A DNA stretch of 64,000 nucleotides from an uncultured Verrucomicrobiales bacterium (GCA_937951675.1 CALFBI010000014.1:1-64000), one strand, 5' to 3'; shown: positions 1-9,146, numbered from the stretch's first letter. Notes: a model not told the origin generated them from the letters alone. Numbers and translations are program-made.

Positions 1-244
1 TTTCACACAGCTTCAAAAACCTTTCTGTCAAAGAAAATCTCTTTTCAGAGAAAGAAACCTGAGCTCCAGAAGAAATCTTCTTATTTCACTCAGAGGCCTT
101 TGCTCTGGCCAGCTTTGTCAGCTGGCGGGGCGCAGAACCTACACAAGACCCTATCCCAGGTCAATGTCTTTCCTCTCTTTTTTTGAAAGTTTCTGCGAGC
201 CAAATCACAATCATCTCAAAGTAAGACCATTAGAAAACAAAATA
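1..244. other. non-coding left edge with a hairpin
   Basis: No convincing gene is seen. Two plus-strand frames stay open across much of this stretch, but they show no recognisable motif. A perfect 7-bp stem with a 5-base loop (108-114 pairing with 120-126) lies in a GC-richer patch, and a T-run follows at about 177-183. This could be a terminator or part of a small structured RNA, but it matches no RNA family that I recognise. On the minus strand it is the region downstream of the isochorismate synthase gene. Confidence 0.3.
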
Positions 245-1243
245 TTAAATCGAAAAAGCGCTACAGACGGCATTACGCTTTAAACGAAGCTCTCTCCACT
301 CATTTAAAAGCCTGCTTTCTTCAATTAAACCGCATCCAGATGGTAAATAAAAATGATCCTCATCCCACGAAACCATTCGAATCGCAACTAATACCTCAAA
401 CTCACCTTGACTCCAAAAACCAAAAGGGGACCCAAAGGTTTCTGGGCAGCCCAATTTTTGTCTCCACGAGTGCAAAAGGTTCAAGGTTTGAATAGTCCTC
501 GGAAGTGGCCCTAAAGCCGGCGTCGGATGAAGCTTCTTAATAAGAGATTCTGGAGGAGGAACCTCTACCAGTTCGACATCAATTGCGGTATGGTAATGAA
601 CAATCGAACCTAAATCTAAAACCTCCCGAGGGTAACGCTGGGCTTCACCTAGATCCGCAAGCTTAGCCAAAAGCGTCTGAGCCACAAATTCGTGCTCTCG
701 CTGCTCCTTCTCATCAACCTCAAAAATGACTCGGTCCTCTTGCTTTGCTGTCCCAGCAAGGGCCATTGTCGAGAGAGATTTCCCTTTAAGAGTAAAAAGA
801 AGCTCTGGAGTCGCTCCCACAAAAGAAGACCCATCAGACAGGCACCCGTAAGCCCGGAGAGGAGAACTGACAACCCCCAAACGATGGAGCAGCTTTTCTT
901 TCAAATCCGTCGAGTAAGGAGCTATAGCCGTCGAGACAGGCACGGCCTTCTCTAACCGACCTGCACGAATCTCCTCCATTACATGACCAAACACTTCGGC
1001 AAATGCGCCACTATGAGGTTCTTCCCATTCCACTTGGTCTAAATGCGCATAAGAAGCATCGTCTTCTTTGCTTACTTCACGAAAGAGCAACTCTGCGGGA
1101 ACCTTCCACGGCTTAGGGTCAGAAAGCCGGAAGTCATTAATGTAAAAAGCCACCCCGTCCTGAGGTGGCTTAGATCGAGCTTCGAATGGCCCCTCTCCGA
1201 TCGCTAGGCGGCCATCTGGTAATCCAAAAAAAGCTTTCTCCAT
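245..1243 (-). CDS. menF: isochorismate synthase (chorismate-binding enzyme)
   Basis: This 332-residue protein has the chorismate-binding fold shared by isochorismate, anthranilate and aminodeoxychorismate synthases. It probably makes isochorismate for menaquinone. The diagnostic stretches are visible in order: VGATPELLF, ALAGTAKQED, the LHPTPALGPLPR motif (isochorismate synthases usually have HPTPAVGG) and a C-terminal GCGLIEES with a conserved WRELRLK. It is shorter than MenF of E. coli, with most of the difference at the N terminus. It starts 21 bases after the tpiA stop on the same strand, so pgk-tpiA-menF may be cotranscribed. An EntC-type siderophore role is possible, but no siderophore genes are nearby. 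Confidence 0.85.
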   Translation of the reverse strand: MEKAFFGLPDGRLAIGEGPFEARSKPPQDGVAFYINDFRLSDPKPWKVPAELLFREVSKEDDASYAHLDQVEWEEPHSGAFAEVFGHVMEEIRAGRLEKAVPVSTAIAPYSTDLKEKLLHRLGVVSSPLRAYGCLSDGSSFVGATPELLFTLKGKSLSTMALAGTAKQEDRVIFEVDEKEQREHEFVAQTLLAKLADLGEAQRYPREVLDLGSIVHYHTAIDVELVEVPPPESLIKKLHPTPALGPLPRTIQTLNLLHSWRQKLGCPETFGSPFGFWSQGEFEVLVAIRMVSWDEDHFYLPSGCGLIEESRLLNEWRELRLKRNAVCSAFSI

Positions 1244-1264
1244 AAAGATGAATAACCCCGTTTC

Positions 1265-2029
1265 TTATTCGGCGCTATTACGAATAATCTCAAAGAAGCT
1301 TGAAGGCTCCAAACTAGCCCCTCCGACAAGCGCACCGTCAATATCAGGTTGGCTAAGTAGCTCTTTTGCGTTTGCAGGCTTCACGCTCCCACCATACTGA
1401 ATACGAACTTTTTGAGAAGCCGCCTCTCCGTAGAGATCTTTGAGAACCGAACGCACAAAAGCATGCGCTTCTTGCGCCTGCTCTGACGTTGCTGTCACTC
1501 CTGTTCCGATCGCCCAAACAGGCTCGTAAGCCACTACCGTCTCGGTTAAATCTTTCTCAGGAATGTCTAGAAGGCCTTGAGTGATCTGTGTGCGTAAAAC
1601 ATCTTCTAGTTTACCTGATTCGCGCTCTTCTAATGTTTCTCCAATACAGAAAATCGGACGAAAATTCGCTTCACGAGCCTTCTTAATCTTTGCGTTGATG
1701 ACTTGGTCTGTTTCTCCATAGAGAGCGCGACGTTCACTGTGCCCAATGATAACATAAGATAGAAAGAGCTCTTTCAGCATCATCACGCTGACTTCGCCGG
1801 TGTAAGCTCCGCTGTCATGCTCTGAGACGTTTTGAGCAGCGAGCTGCACTTTGGTCTCACTTGAAAGAAGCTCGGAAGCTTTTGAAAGAGATACAAAAGA
1901 AGGCGCTATGACGATATCAACGCCGAAGCTTTGTTTATTCACTTCTGAAAGGAAACTGCGAAGGAAATCTTCAGTGCTTGATGGGCCTTTATTCAGTTTC
2001 CAGTTGGCCGCGATAATAGGTTTTCTCAT
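1265..2029 (-). CDS. tpiA: triosephosphate isomerase
   Basis: This enzyme interconverts dihydroxyacetone phosphate and glyceraldehyde 3-phosphate in glycolysis. The 254-residue length is normal. All catalytic elements are visible: the N-terminal ANWKLN with Asn and Lys, IGHSERR with the electrophilic His, AYEPVWAIGTG with the catalytic Glu and the hinged loop, and the phosphate-binding QYGGSVKP and GALVGGASL stretches. It lies 17 bases downstream of pgk on the same strand, a common glycolytic pairing. No Shine-Dalgarno motif precedes the ATG. Confidence 0.97.
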   Translation of the reverse strand: MRKPIIAANWKLNKGPSSTEDFLRSFLSEVNKQSFGVDIVIAPSFVSLSKASELLSSETKVQLAAQNVSEHDSGAYTGEVSVMMLKELFLSYVIIGHSERRALYGETDQVINAKIKKAREANFRPIFCIGETLEERESGKLEDVLRTQITQGLLDIPEKDLTETVVAYEPVWAIGTGVTATSEQAQEAHAFVRSVLKDLYGEAASQKVRIQYGGSVKPANAKELLSQPDIDGALVGGASLEPSSFFEIIRNSAE

Positions 2030-2046
2030 TATATGATATGATTCAA

Positions 2047-3246
2047 TTAAACTTCTGAAAGGGCCGCGACTCCGGGAAGGGCTTTCCCCTCAAGAAGCTC
2101 CAAAGAGGCGCCTCCTCCTGTTGAGATGAAATCAAAATCTGCTTCATCGCCGAACTTTTTCACTGCTGTTACAGAGTCTCCTCCTCCAACAATTGAAAGG
2201 GCGTCACTCTTAGCCACTGCTGCGGTCAAGGCGCGAGTTCCTGCAGAGAAGTTTTCTAATTCAAAAACTCCCATTGGCCCATTCCATAGAATGGTTTTTG
2301 CTCCGGCAACTACTTTGGCGAAATCTTCGATCGCCTGGTCTCCGATATCAATCCCTTCCCAGTCGTCCTCGATGAAACCTCCTTCAGAGTAAGGGGCTGT
2401 TACCTTTGTTATAGCGGTAGGAGAGAACTCCTGAGTCACGCGAGTATCAGCAGGAAGGTGGAAGTGAATCCCCTTCTCTTCTGCTTCTTTTAAAATCTCA
2501 AGAGCCAGATCTAAAAAGTCATCTTGAACAAGAGATTTTCCGATTTTGTATCCTTGAGCTTTCCTGAAGGTGTAAGCCATTGCGCCACCGATAATGAAAG
2601 TATCAGCCTTATCCATCATGGACTTAATAACCTGGATCTTATCGCTTACTTTCGCCCCACCCATAATGGCGACGAAAGGTTTTTCTGGTTTCTCCAATTT
2701 GCCTTGAAGAAATTCAAGTTCACGCTCAATGAGAAAACCCATCGCGCTTTGAGCAACATGATGCGTTACTCCTTCTGTTGAGGCATGCGCACGGTGAGCG
2801 GTTCCGAAGGCATCATTCACGAATAGCTCGGCATTCCCTGCGAGAGCCTTTGCAAAGCTTGCTTCGTTCTCAGTTTCTTCAGAATGGTAACGAGTGTTTT
2901 CCAGAACAAGCACTGATCCTTCTGCGAGTTTGGCTCGTAATGCTGCTGTTTCTTCCCCGATACAATCAGGAGAACAAACAACCTCTTTACCAAGAAGCTC
3001 TCCAAGGCGGACTGCTGCAGGCTTCAATGAAAATTTAGCATCAGCAGTGCCCTTAGGGCGGCCGAGATGTGAACATAGCACTAATTTCGCACCACCATCC
3101 AAAAGGTGTTTGATTGAAGGAATAGCCGCTTGAATACGGGTGTCATCAGTAATTTCGAATGTCTCGTTGAGAGGGACATTAAAATCCACCCGCATGAGAA
3201 CTTCCTTACCGGAAACATTAAGATCTTTAATGGTCAGTTTTGCCAT
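2047..3246 (-). CDS. pgk: phosphoglycerate kinase
   Basis: The 399-residue enzyme transfers phosphate from 1,3-bisphosphoglycerate to ADP in glycolysis. Family signatures are present: the N-terminal RVDFNVP, the substrate-binding LCSHLGRPKG, LENTRYH, the MGGAKVSDK nucleotide-domain signature and the C-terminal GGGDSVTA and STGGGASLE. It is the first gene of the pgk-tpiA unit. A perfect TTGACA on the minus strand (3279-3284) lies about 33 bases before the ATG, but no good -10 box follows it. The 55-base gap to the upstream eboF-like gene leaves room for either a promoter or readthrough. Confidence 0.97.
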   Translation of the reverse strand: MAKLTIKDLNVSGKEVLMRVDFNVPLNETFEITDDTRIQAAIPSIKHLLDGGAKLVLCSHLGRPKGTADAKFSLKPAAVRLGELLGKEVVCSPDCIGEETAALRAKLAEGSVLVLENTRYHSEETENEASFAKALAGNAELFVNDAFGTAHRAHASTEGVTHHVAQSAMGFLIERELEFLQGKLEKPEKPFVAIMGGAKVSDKIQVIKSMMDKADTFIIGGAMAYTFRKAQGYKIGKSLVQDDFLDLALEILKEAEEKGIHFHLPADTRVTQEFSPTAITKVTAPYSEGGFIEDDWEGIDIGDQAIEDFAKVVAGAKTILWNGPMGVFELENFSAGTRALTAAVAKSDALSIVGGGDSVTAVKKFGDEADFDFISTGGGASLELLEGKALPGVAALSEV

Positions 3247-3301
3247 AGCAAAGACATCACGCCCTAGACCTAGCTCGCTGTCAAGAGCTCAAGAAGAAGG
3301 C

Positions 3302-4663
3302 TCAGATGAGTTGATCTAAGAGATAATAAAAGACCCCCTCTGCCGAATCGACTTGAGCTGCCCCGGGACCGATTAAAACAGGCTGCTCCTGCTCAGAAAC
3401 AGCACTGCGCCCATGAGAACCTTTTACTAACTTCGCATCGAGAGGAATCACCTCCATCAAGCCACGGATCCCAAGCTTCTTCTTCATCAAAAATGAAGCC
3501 ACCTTCAACATCGGGAACGATAACTCCGGATCAATAAACAACTCGACAGGATCATACCCAGGCTTGCGATGAATATCGATCGTGCGTGCAAAATCGGGAG
3601 CCTTCGTATCCTCCTCCCAATAATAATAGGTAAACCAAGTGTTTTCCTTCGCCACCACCACCAGATCCCCCCCTCGTTCTCCTCCTGAAGTCCCTTCCGG
3701 CCATAAATCAACACCATTTAAGACCTCTTCGACACCCCCTTGCTGCTCTAGTAAAGATCGCACCTCCTCTTTCAAGGTATCGTCATTGAGATAAACGTGA
3801 GCCACTTGATGATCCGCCACTGCGAAAACCTGGCTCGCACCACAGTCTAATAACTCACGACCGAGCTCCTTTTTGATTGCAAGCCATCCCTGCTCGCGGA
3901 AAACACGATTGAGGTGAACGGGCTGATCCACTTTCGAAATCCCATATTCAGACAACAAGACTGACTCGACTCCTGCCTTTGCGAGATCATCAACCAGCGT
4001 TCCGACTACCTGATCAATCGCTGCTTTCTCTTGAGGGATACTCGAATGATCTGGCCCCTCTTTCTGCAAACAATAATCGAGGTGTGGCAAGTAAATCAGT
4101 GAAAGAGTGGGTTGATGCTTCTTCTCCACCCATCGGGCCGAATCTGCAATCCATTGAGACGAGGCAATTCCGGCTCTTGGCCCCCAAAAAGCAGGGAAAG
4201 GAAAAGCTCCCAAATCAGCCTTCACCTCCTCACGCATCTCCATCGGTTGAGTATAAACATCAAAAAACTTCCGACCATCAGCAGGATACATTGGACGTGG
4301 CGTAATAGTATAGTCCGCGGTGGAATACATATTATACCACCAGAACAACTTCGCACAGGTCGCTCCCGGGTGGCGTCGCTTCATCGCGTCCCAGAGTTTT
4401 TCTCCCTTTACCAGATGATTACTCTGTTTCCAAAACTTCACCTCGGCATCGTCACGATCATACCACCCATTCCCTACAACACCGTGCTGGCCTACGGTCT
4501 TCCCAGTAAGGTAAGACGACTGAGCGGTGCAGGTCACGGCAGGAAAAGCCGGAGGGAACGAGGTCACCCCAGCCTCCGCCATTTTTGTGATACGAGGCAT
4601 CTCAGGCCCAAGAAGGCTCTTACTCAGCCCTACCACATTAATCACCGCCAACCTCTTTTCCAT
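3302..4663 (-). CDS. EboF-like alkaline phosphatase superfamily protein
   Basis: This 454-residue protein belongs to the alkaline phosphatase / nucleotide pyrophosphatase superfamily. It has an N-terminal VINVVGL strand, the FPAVTCTAQSSYLTG region carrying the candidate metal-binding Thr nucleophile, LPHLDY, and a late SHGRS metal site. The closest family I recognise is the phosphatase gene of the ebo metabolite-traffic cluster. The start was placed at 4663, because the 20 extra upstream codons overlap the preceding gene and the fold begins at MEKRLAVINV. It follows the EboD-like gene by 10 bases on the same strand, which supports a shared role. Its substrate is unknown. No signal peptide is seen, so it is probably cytoplasmic. 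Confidence 0.75.
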   Translation of the reverse strand: MEKRLAVINVVGLSKSLLGPEMPRITKMAEAGVTSFPPAFPAVTCTAQSSYLTGKTVGQHGVVGNGWYDRDDAEVKFWKQSNHLVKGEKLWDAMKRRHPGATCAKLFWWYNMYSTADYTITPRPMYPADGRKFFDVYTQPMEMREEVKADLGAFPFPAFWGPRAGIASSQWIADSARWVEKKHQPTLSLIYLPHLDYCLQKEGPDHSSIPQEKAAIDQVVGTLVDDLAKAGVESVLLSEYGISKVDQPVHLNRVFREQGWLAIKKELGRELLDCGASQVFAVADHQVAHVYLNDDTLKEEVRSLLEQQGGVEEVLNGVDLWPEGTSGGERGGDLVVVAKENTWFTYYYWEEDTKAPDFARTIDIHRKPGYDPVELFIDPELSFPMLKVASFLMKKKLGIRGLMEVIPLDAKLVKGSHGRSAVSEQEQPVLIGPGAAQVDSAEGVFYYLLDQLI

Positions 4664-4673
4664 GGGCGCTAGA

Positions 4674-5843
4674 CTAAGACAAAGAATTTTGCACGGCAAG
4701 ACTCCGGCGATGAAGTTCTTCAATACATTCCTCCATCACACCAAGATCGATCTCATGGACATCCATGCCTTCTCCTAGTGAACAAAGCATTAAAATGGTC
4801 AATTCCCCACCTAAATGCTCTCGAAATTCTTCTAACCCCTCGAAAAGCAAGCGCTGCCCCTCATCATTACGCAGATCAAACCCCTCATCCCAAACCTGGA
4901 AGCCCATCCCTTCTAACACTTTAAAAACACGCTCTCCTTCGCCCTTCGTGAGCCAAGTCTTTTTAACGGCATATAAAGTATCAAGCGCCAGCCCGACCGA
5001 AACGGCCTCCGCATGTGAAAGCCTAAAATGGGTCAACTGCTCTAACTTATGAGCTGCCCAGTGGCCATAATCAAGGGGTCGGCTATTTCCATTTTCGAAA
5101 GGATCTCCTCCACGCGCAATATGATCGGCATGTAACAAAGCTGAACGTTCGACAGCCTCCTCCAGAGCAAAAGCCTTACATTTCGACAAAGCGGGCACAT
5201 TATCCTCAATCCACTCGAAGAATGGGGTGTCTTTCACTAAGGCTACTTTAATCGCCTCGATCAAACCGGTTCGTTTCACAACCTCTGGCTGTGTCTCAAG
5301 GAATGAGAAATCATTCACCACCGCAAAAGGCACCGAAAAGGTTCCAATGAAATTCTTCTTTCCGTAAGCATTAATCCCATTCTTCACCCCTACCCCGCTA
5401 TCATCTTGAGAAAGAGTCGTTGTCGGGAACCTTACAAAACGCACCCCGCGATGAGCCGTCGCAGCCGCTAAACCGATCGCATCGAGGAAGGCTCCTCCTC
5501 CAATTCCAAAAATATACGAATGCCGATCAATTCCAGCTTGCTCTAATGCATCCCACGCTGATTGGACAACGGTAAGATCAGCCTTCGCCACCTCCGCTCC
5601 TTGGAGCCGAACTAATCCCCGGCATTCATAACCAGAGAGCTGCTCCACTTTATTCGCAATCTGACATTCGAGCTCAGGCAAAGCCTTTGCCACCGCCTCT
5701 TCGATAAAGCAAACCACTTTCGCTGAACCATTGGATTCAAGTAAGGTTTCCAGAAGGGCATTTTCAGGAAGAAAAACCCCTCGCGAGAAACGCACTCGAT
5801 GCGGAATATTCATCTGAATCGTAAAGTCTTCTCCAGTAATCAT
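4674..5843 (-). CDS. eboD: EboD-like 3-dehydroquinate synthase homologue
   Basis: This 389-residue protein is homologous to 3-dehydroquinate synthase but carries the pattern of the EboD branch: GIGGGAFLDAIG for NAD binding, TTLSQDDSGVGVK, NAYGKKNF, the metal-site Glu in GLIEAIKVAL, RPLDYGHWAAH and LSHAEAVSVG. Metal-binding Glu and His residues appear retained, so it may be an active sugar-phosphate cyclase-like enzyme, but the substrate is unknown. In complete ebo clusters this gene travels with eboA, eboB, eboC and eboE. Here only the phosphatase follows. A second in-frame Met at residue 11 is an alternative start. The gene is divergent from tcdA. Confidence 0.8.
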   Translation of the reverse strand: MITGEDFTIQMNIPHRVRFSRGVFLPENALLETLLESNGSAKVVCFIEEAVAKALPELECQIANKVEQLSGYECRGLVRLQGAEVAKADLTVVQSAWDALEQAGIDRHSYIFGIGGGAFLDAIGLAAATAHRGVRFVRFPTTTLSQDDSGVGVKNGINAYGKKNFIGTFSVPFAVVNDFSFLETQPEVVKRTGLIEAIKVALVKDTPFFEWIEDNVPALSKCKAFALEEAVERSALLHADHIARGGDPFENGNSRPLDYGHWAAHKLEQLTHFRLSHAEAVSVGLALDTLYAVKKTWLTKGEGERVFKVLEGMGFQVWDEGFDLRNDEGQRLLFEGLEEFREHLGGELTILMLCSLGEGMDVHEIDLGVMEECIEELHRRSLAVQNSLS

Positions 5844-6012
5844 CTTATTGGTAAGGGGAGTAAAAATAGGGGGTGGTTTAAAGCCTTTCGCCTCTCTGAA
5901 AGAAGTGATGGAAATCTTACTCTATGACGCAACATCTCAAGCTTTCTTAGCAAAAAATTGCCTTTTCTCGAAGATTGACCCCTTTCCTGACTCCCGACAT
6001 CATCTCTCATTA

Positions 6013-6804
6013 GTGACTGATAACTACTTACAAAGGTTTGGCGGCATTGCCAGACTTTACGGAATGACGGCTCTCCAGAAGTTCCATGACGCCCACATCA
6101 TGGTCGTCGGGATCGGTGGCGTCGGATCATGGGCCGTAGAAGCACTCGCCAGAACCGGGATTGGAAAAATCTCCATGGTCGACCTCGACGAGCTCTGCAT
6201 CACCAATATCAACCGGCAACTCCACGCCATGGACGGGCAGATCGGCAAACAAAAAACCAGCGCGATGGAAGAACGGATCCGAGCCATTAACCCTGAAGCT
6301 CAAATCATGATTCATGAAACCTTCTACAGTGAGAAAAATGCAGACGAACTCCTATCAGATTCTCTAGATGGACTCATCGACGCGATCGATGCGGTGAAGG
6401 CCAAAACTCATCTCCTCGCAACCTGCCGCACCAAGAACATCCCCGTCGTCACATCGGGCGGCGCAGGAGGGCGACAAGACCCGACCCAAATCCAAACCAT
6501 TGACCTCAGCCGAACCTACAACGACGCCTTGCTCAACCAAGTCCGCAAAAATCTCCGCTCGCAACACGGCTTCCCCAAAGGAGAAGTCAAAAGCAGCAAA
6601 CCCTCTAAAAAGTTCTACATCCCGGCGGTCTTCTCTCCCGAATCTCCGAAATTCCCCCAATGCGATGGAAGCGTCTCTCCTGAGCGCCCCGAAGGCACTA
6701 ACCTGCGGCTCTCATGTGATTCCGGATACGGCACGGCCACTCACCTCACCGCGACATTCGGCTTGATGACGGCGCATTTGATTCTAGATAAACTCCTGGA
6801 ATGA
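6013..6804 (+). CDS. tcdA: tRNA threonylcarbamoyladenosine dehydratase (TcdA/CsdL)
   Basis: This ThiF/E1-like enzyme uses ATP to dehydrate t6A37 of tRNA to its cyclic form. It shows the family opening QRFGGIARLYG, the GIGGVGSWAVEALARTG nucleotide loop, the DLDELCITNINRQ adenylation region, TSGGAGGRQDPTQIQ and a late CDSGYGTA. The same frame is open back to 5848, but an ATG there would sit 4 bases from the divergent gene's start and add 55 residues the family lacks. The GTG at 6013 gives 263 residues, matching E. coli TcdA. An ATG at 5908 is the alternative. It overlaps tag by 4 bases (ATGA), so the two are probably translationally coupled. Confidence 0.9.
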   Translation: MTDNYLQRFGGIARLYGMTALQKFHDAHIMVVGIGGVGSWAVEALARTGIGKISMVDLDELCITNINRQLHAMDGQIGKQKTSAMEERIRAINPEAQIMIHETFYSEKNADELLSDSLDGLIDAIDAVKAKTHLLATCRTKNIPVVTSGGAGGRQDPTQIQTIDLSRTYNDALLNQVRKNLRSQHGFPKGEVKSSKPSKKFYIPAVFSPESPKFPQCDGSVSPERPEGTNLRLSCDSGYGTATHLTATFGLMTAHLILDKLLE

Positions 6805-7379
6805 CCTCTTCTCCTCGCCCTCGTTGCCATTGGGTCAGCTCAGACCCGCTCTACATTGCCTACCATGATGAGGAATGGGGCGTCCCTTGTTTTGACGAGA
6901 GCAAACTCTTTGAAAAACTCATGCTGGAAGGGATGCAAGCCGGCCTGTCTTGGATCACCGTGCTCAAAAAGCGGGAACACTATCGCGAAGTCTTTCATCA
7001 GTTTAACCCCGAAAAAATGGCAAGTATGACGGATCAAGACCTTGCAAAATGCCTTCAAGATTCAGGCCTCATTCGAAACCGACTCAAAATGAATGCGCTC
7101 CGCACAAACGCGATCACTTATCTTAAGTTTCGAAATTCTGGGCATAGCTTCACCGAATTCTTTTGGGAACCTTTCAAGCAAAAGCCCCTTCAAACACACC
7201 GAATTCACCACAGCGAAATCCCAGCCCAAACCGAAACCTCGCAAACCCTTTCTAAAACTCTCAAAAAACAAGGCTTCACCTTCGTCGGCCCTACCATTGT
7301 TTACGCCTTCCTACAATCTATGGGAATGATCAATGATCACACCATAGGCTGCTTCCGCCACCCTCAACTTCTTGATTGA
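6801..7379 (+). CDS. tag: DNA-3-methyladenine glycosylase I
   Basis: This 192-residue base-excision repair enzyme removes 3-methyladenine from alkylated DNA. The sequence follows the Tag family throughout: an N-terminal RCHWV Cys, YHDEEWGVP, the substrate pocket EGMQAGLSW, and a C-terminal GPTIVYAFLQSMGM followed by DHTIGCF. The N-terminal Cys and His with the C-terminal His and Cys are the zinc-snap ligands of the family. Its start overlaps the tcdA stop by 4 bases, so it is the second gene of a two-gene unit. Confidence 0.95.
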   Translation: MTSSPRPRCHWVSSDPLYIAYHDEEWGVPCFDESKLFEKLMLEGMQAGLSWITVLKKREHYREVFHQFNPEKMASMTDQDLAKCLQDSGLIRNRLKMNALRTNAITYLKFRNSGHSFTEFFWEPFKQKPLQTHRIHHSEIPAQTETSQTLSKTLKKQGFTFVGPTIVYAFLQSMGMINDHTIGCFRHPQLLD

Positions 7380-7495
7380 AAATCAAAAAAATGAACCTCT
7401 CAATCCATAAATCACCACAAAATACAGGCATTCACATCAATCTAACCCCTTAAAAGCCAGAAATAAACCCCCTTCTAATAATCGCAATAATTTTG

Positions 7496-7522
7496 TTGAC
7501 CGCTCATTTCAAATGACATACT
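7496..7522 (+). promoter_or_regulatory. possible promoter of the first PEP-CTERM gene
   Basis: A TTGACC box at 7496-7501 is followed 15 bases later by CATACT at 7517-7522. The ATG of the PEP-CTERM gene begins 15 bases after that. The -35 box is good, but the -10 box and the spacing are suboptimal. Confidence 0.25.
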
Positions 7523-7536
7523 CAGGCACGACCCTT

Positions 7537-8385
7537 ATGAAAAAAATATTAGCAATTACAGCACTCATCTCGAGCTCTGTTGCCCAAGGAGCTACTTTGT
7601 TTTCCCAAAGCCCCACAAGCTTCGTAACACCAACTCAAACCTTCGCGAACGTGAACGATTCTTTCACCTACACAATTGGAGTGGTAGGAGACACTGATGT
7701 CACTCCTTGGAGTTTGGCAGGAGAAGATAATAACCTTTTGAATGTGACCGGAGCTCAAGCAAGAATCACTCTTATTGCAAAAACAGGCTCGGGAAGCCTC
7801 GTGCTAGGCTCTAGTTCAGCGACAAATTCTTTCGATATCACCTCCTCGGGCACCGTTGGTTCTTTTGCATTCCGTATTGAGTATCTCAACAGCGCTGGTG
7901 GCGCATTGGGAATGACAGGACGTGAAGCTAATGCTCCTAATTTTGGGCCGATGGCTCATATCTTACTCACTACCGCTCCTGAAGCACAGACTGTCGCACT
8001 TTCGCTTTTAGATTCAGGAAACAATGTCATCGATCCTGGTGGATACACATCCATCGCTGATGATTCGAACGGTTACGCGGCTAACAATGACCCAAGCCCC
8101 GATTACAACGCAGGGGTTCTTTCTTTTGATTTAGCAAACTTAAACGATATTGGTAACATTCATCGCTTCAGTGATGCAACTCCTACAGACGGGACTGATG
8201 ATCTTTTCTCTGGCTCAGAAATCTCTATTACCGCGGCTGATGGAGCCTTTGCTGATGGAGCTGCTTGGAGATTTAGCGTAGATAGCTCTATTCAGGCTGT
8301 TAATGGCGTTCCTGAACCTTCCGCTTTCGCTCTTTTAAGTTTTGCGACAGGTCTTCTATGCTTCAAGCGTCGCAGGAAAATCTAA
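7537..8385 (+). CDS. PEP-CTERM sorting domain protein
   Basis: This is a secreted protein of 282 residues from the ATG at 7537. An upstream in-frame ATG at 7513 would add 8 residues before the signal peptide. It has an N-terminal signal peptide (MKKILAITALISSS, with cleavage near QGA), a Ser/Thr/Asn/Gly-rich body with no recognised catalytic domain, and the exosortase signal at the C terminus: the VPEPS motif, a hydrophobic helix and a KRRRK tail. Proteins of this class are processed by an exosortase and are usually associated with exopolysaccharide or the outer surface. No exosortase gene is in the window. A strong terminator follows. Confidence 0.9.
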   Translation: MKKILAITALISSSVAQGATLFSQSPTSFVTPTQTFANVNDSFTYTIGVVGDTDVTPWSLAGEDNNLLNVTGAQARITLIAKTGSGSLVLGSSSATNSFDITSSGTVGSFAFRIEYLNSAGGALGMTGREANAPNFGPMAHILLTTAPEAQTVALSLLDSGNNVIDPGGYTSIADDSNGYAANNDPSPDYNAGVLSFDLANLNDIGNIHRFSDATPTDGTDDLFSGSEISITAADGAFADGAAWRFSVDSSIQAVNGVPEPSAFALLSFATGLLCFKRRRKI

Positions 8386-8430
8386 TCTAAAACACATTTC
8401 ATCTTCATTGATGGAAACGAAAAACTCTTC

Positions 8431-8474
8431 AAAGAGAGCTCCAAATCTTCATTGTTTGGAGCTCTCTTTTTTTA
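8431..8474 (+). terminator. intrinsic terminator after the first PEP-CTERM gene
   Basis: A 15-bp perfect stem (arm AAAGAGAGCTCCAAA and its reverse complement) around a short loop ends in a run of Ts. It lies about 45 bases after the stop codon. Confidence 0.9.
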
Positions 8475-9146
8475 CTGACTTCCATTTCATAAATACCCTC
8501 TCTGAAATAAGACCCAATCCATCTGAAATTTAGGGCTACTTTCTAGTGAAGGGGCTAATCCTTATAATTGTTTATATCAGCATTTAAGCTGGTAGAAGGA
8601 AGTCTTTGTCATCTTTCCTTTGTTGAAAAGCCATTCATACTCCTCTAAAAACTAATGAGTATGCTCTTTTTGTTGAATACAACCGTTCTTAGATAACGAT
8701 TGTGGCTCGCTTAGCTAGGATCGCCCCTCAAATTGACGCCCTCTTGAATTCTTAACTCATTGTCTTCCCTATCAACATTTGCAGTGATCACCACTTTCTC
8801 GCACAGTAAGAGATAGCTAAGGAATTTCTATTTTATCAAAGTGCCCACCCAAGCCTCCTCACCGGGCTTAGCTGATTTCACTTAAACCTTTATCAATAGA
8901 AAAGACAGGTAAAGATGACATCAAACACCGTCATTCTTTCCCTGCCTTACTTAAAAAAAGCTCACTTATTATCATTTCTATCAGAATTTTTGTGCTCACT
9001 GCTATTACTATGAAATCAAAAAAAATGATCTAAAACGTGATCGAAAATAGAGCATTCGAAGACGCTTCTTGGAAAATATTGCGCCCAAAAAATGATTGAC
9101 GATAATCGTATAAATTGCTTTTTTAATGATTCATATACAAAACTTT
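8475..9146. other. long non-coding interval between two PEP-CTERM genes
   Basis: About 670 bases show no supportable reading frame on either strand. Two hairpins stand out. One has 7-bp arms CATACTC/GAGTATG at 8636-8663 followed by CTCTTTTT, which looks terminator-like. The other is a longer imperfect stem at 8906-8945 (CAGG-AAAGA-TGAC pairing with GTCA-TCTTT-CCTG). The arrangement could encode a small RNA ending at either hairpin, or a long 5' leader for the next gene. A TTGAC at 9096-9100 lies about 50 bases before the next start codon, but no matching -10 box was found. Confidence 0.4.

Noticed and set aside
4112-4672. 186-residue plus-strand frame antisense to the EboF-like gene
   Set aside because: It lies fully inside a well-supported gene on the opposite strand and shows no motif.
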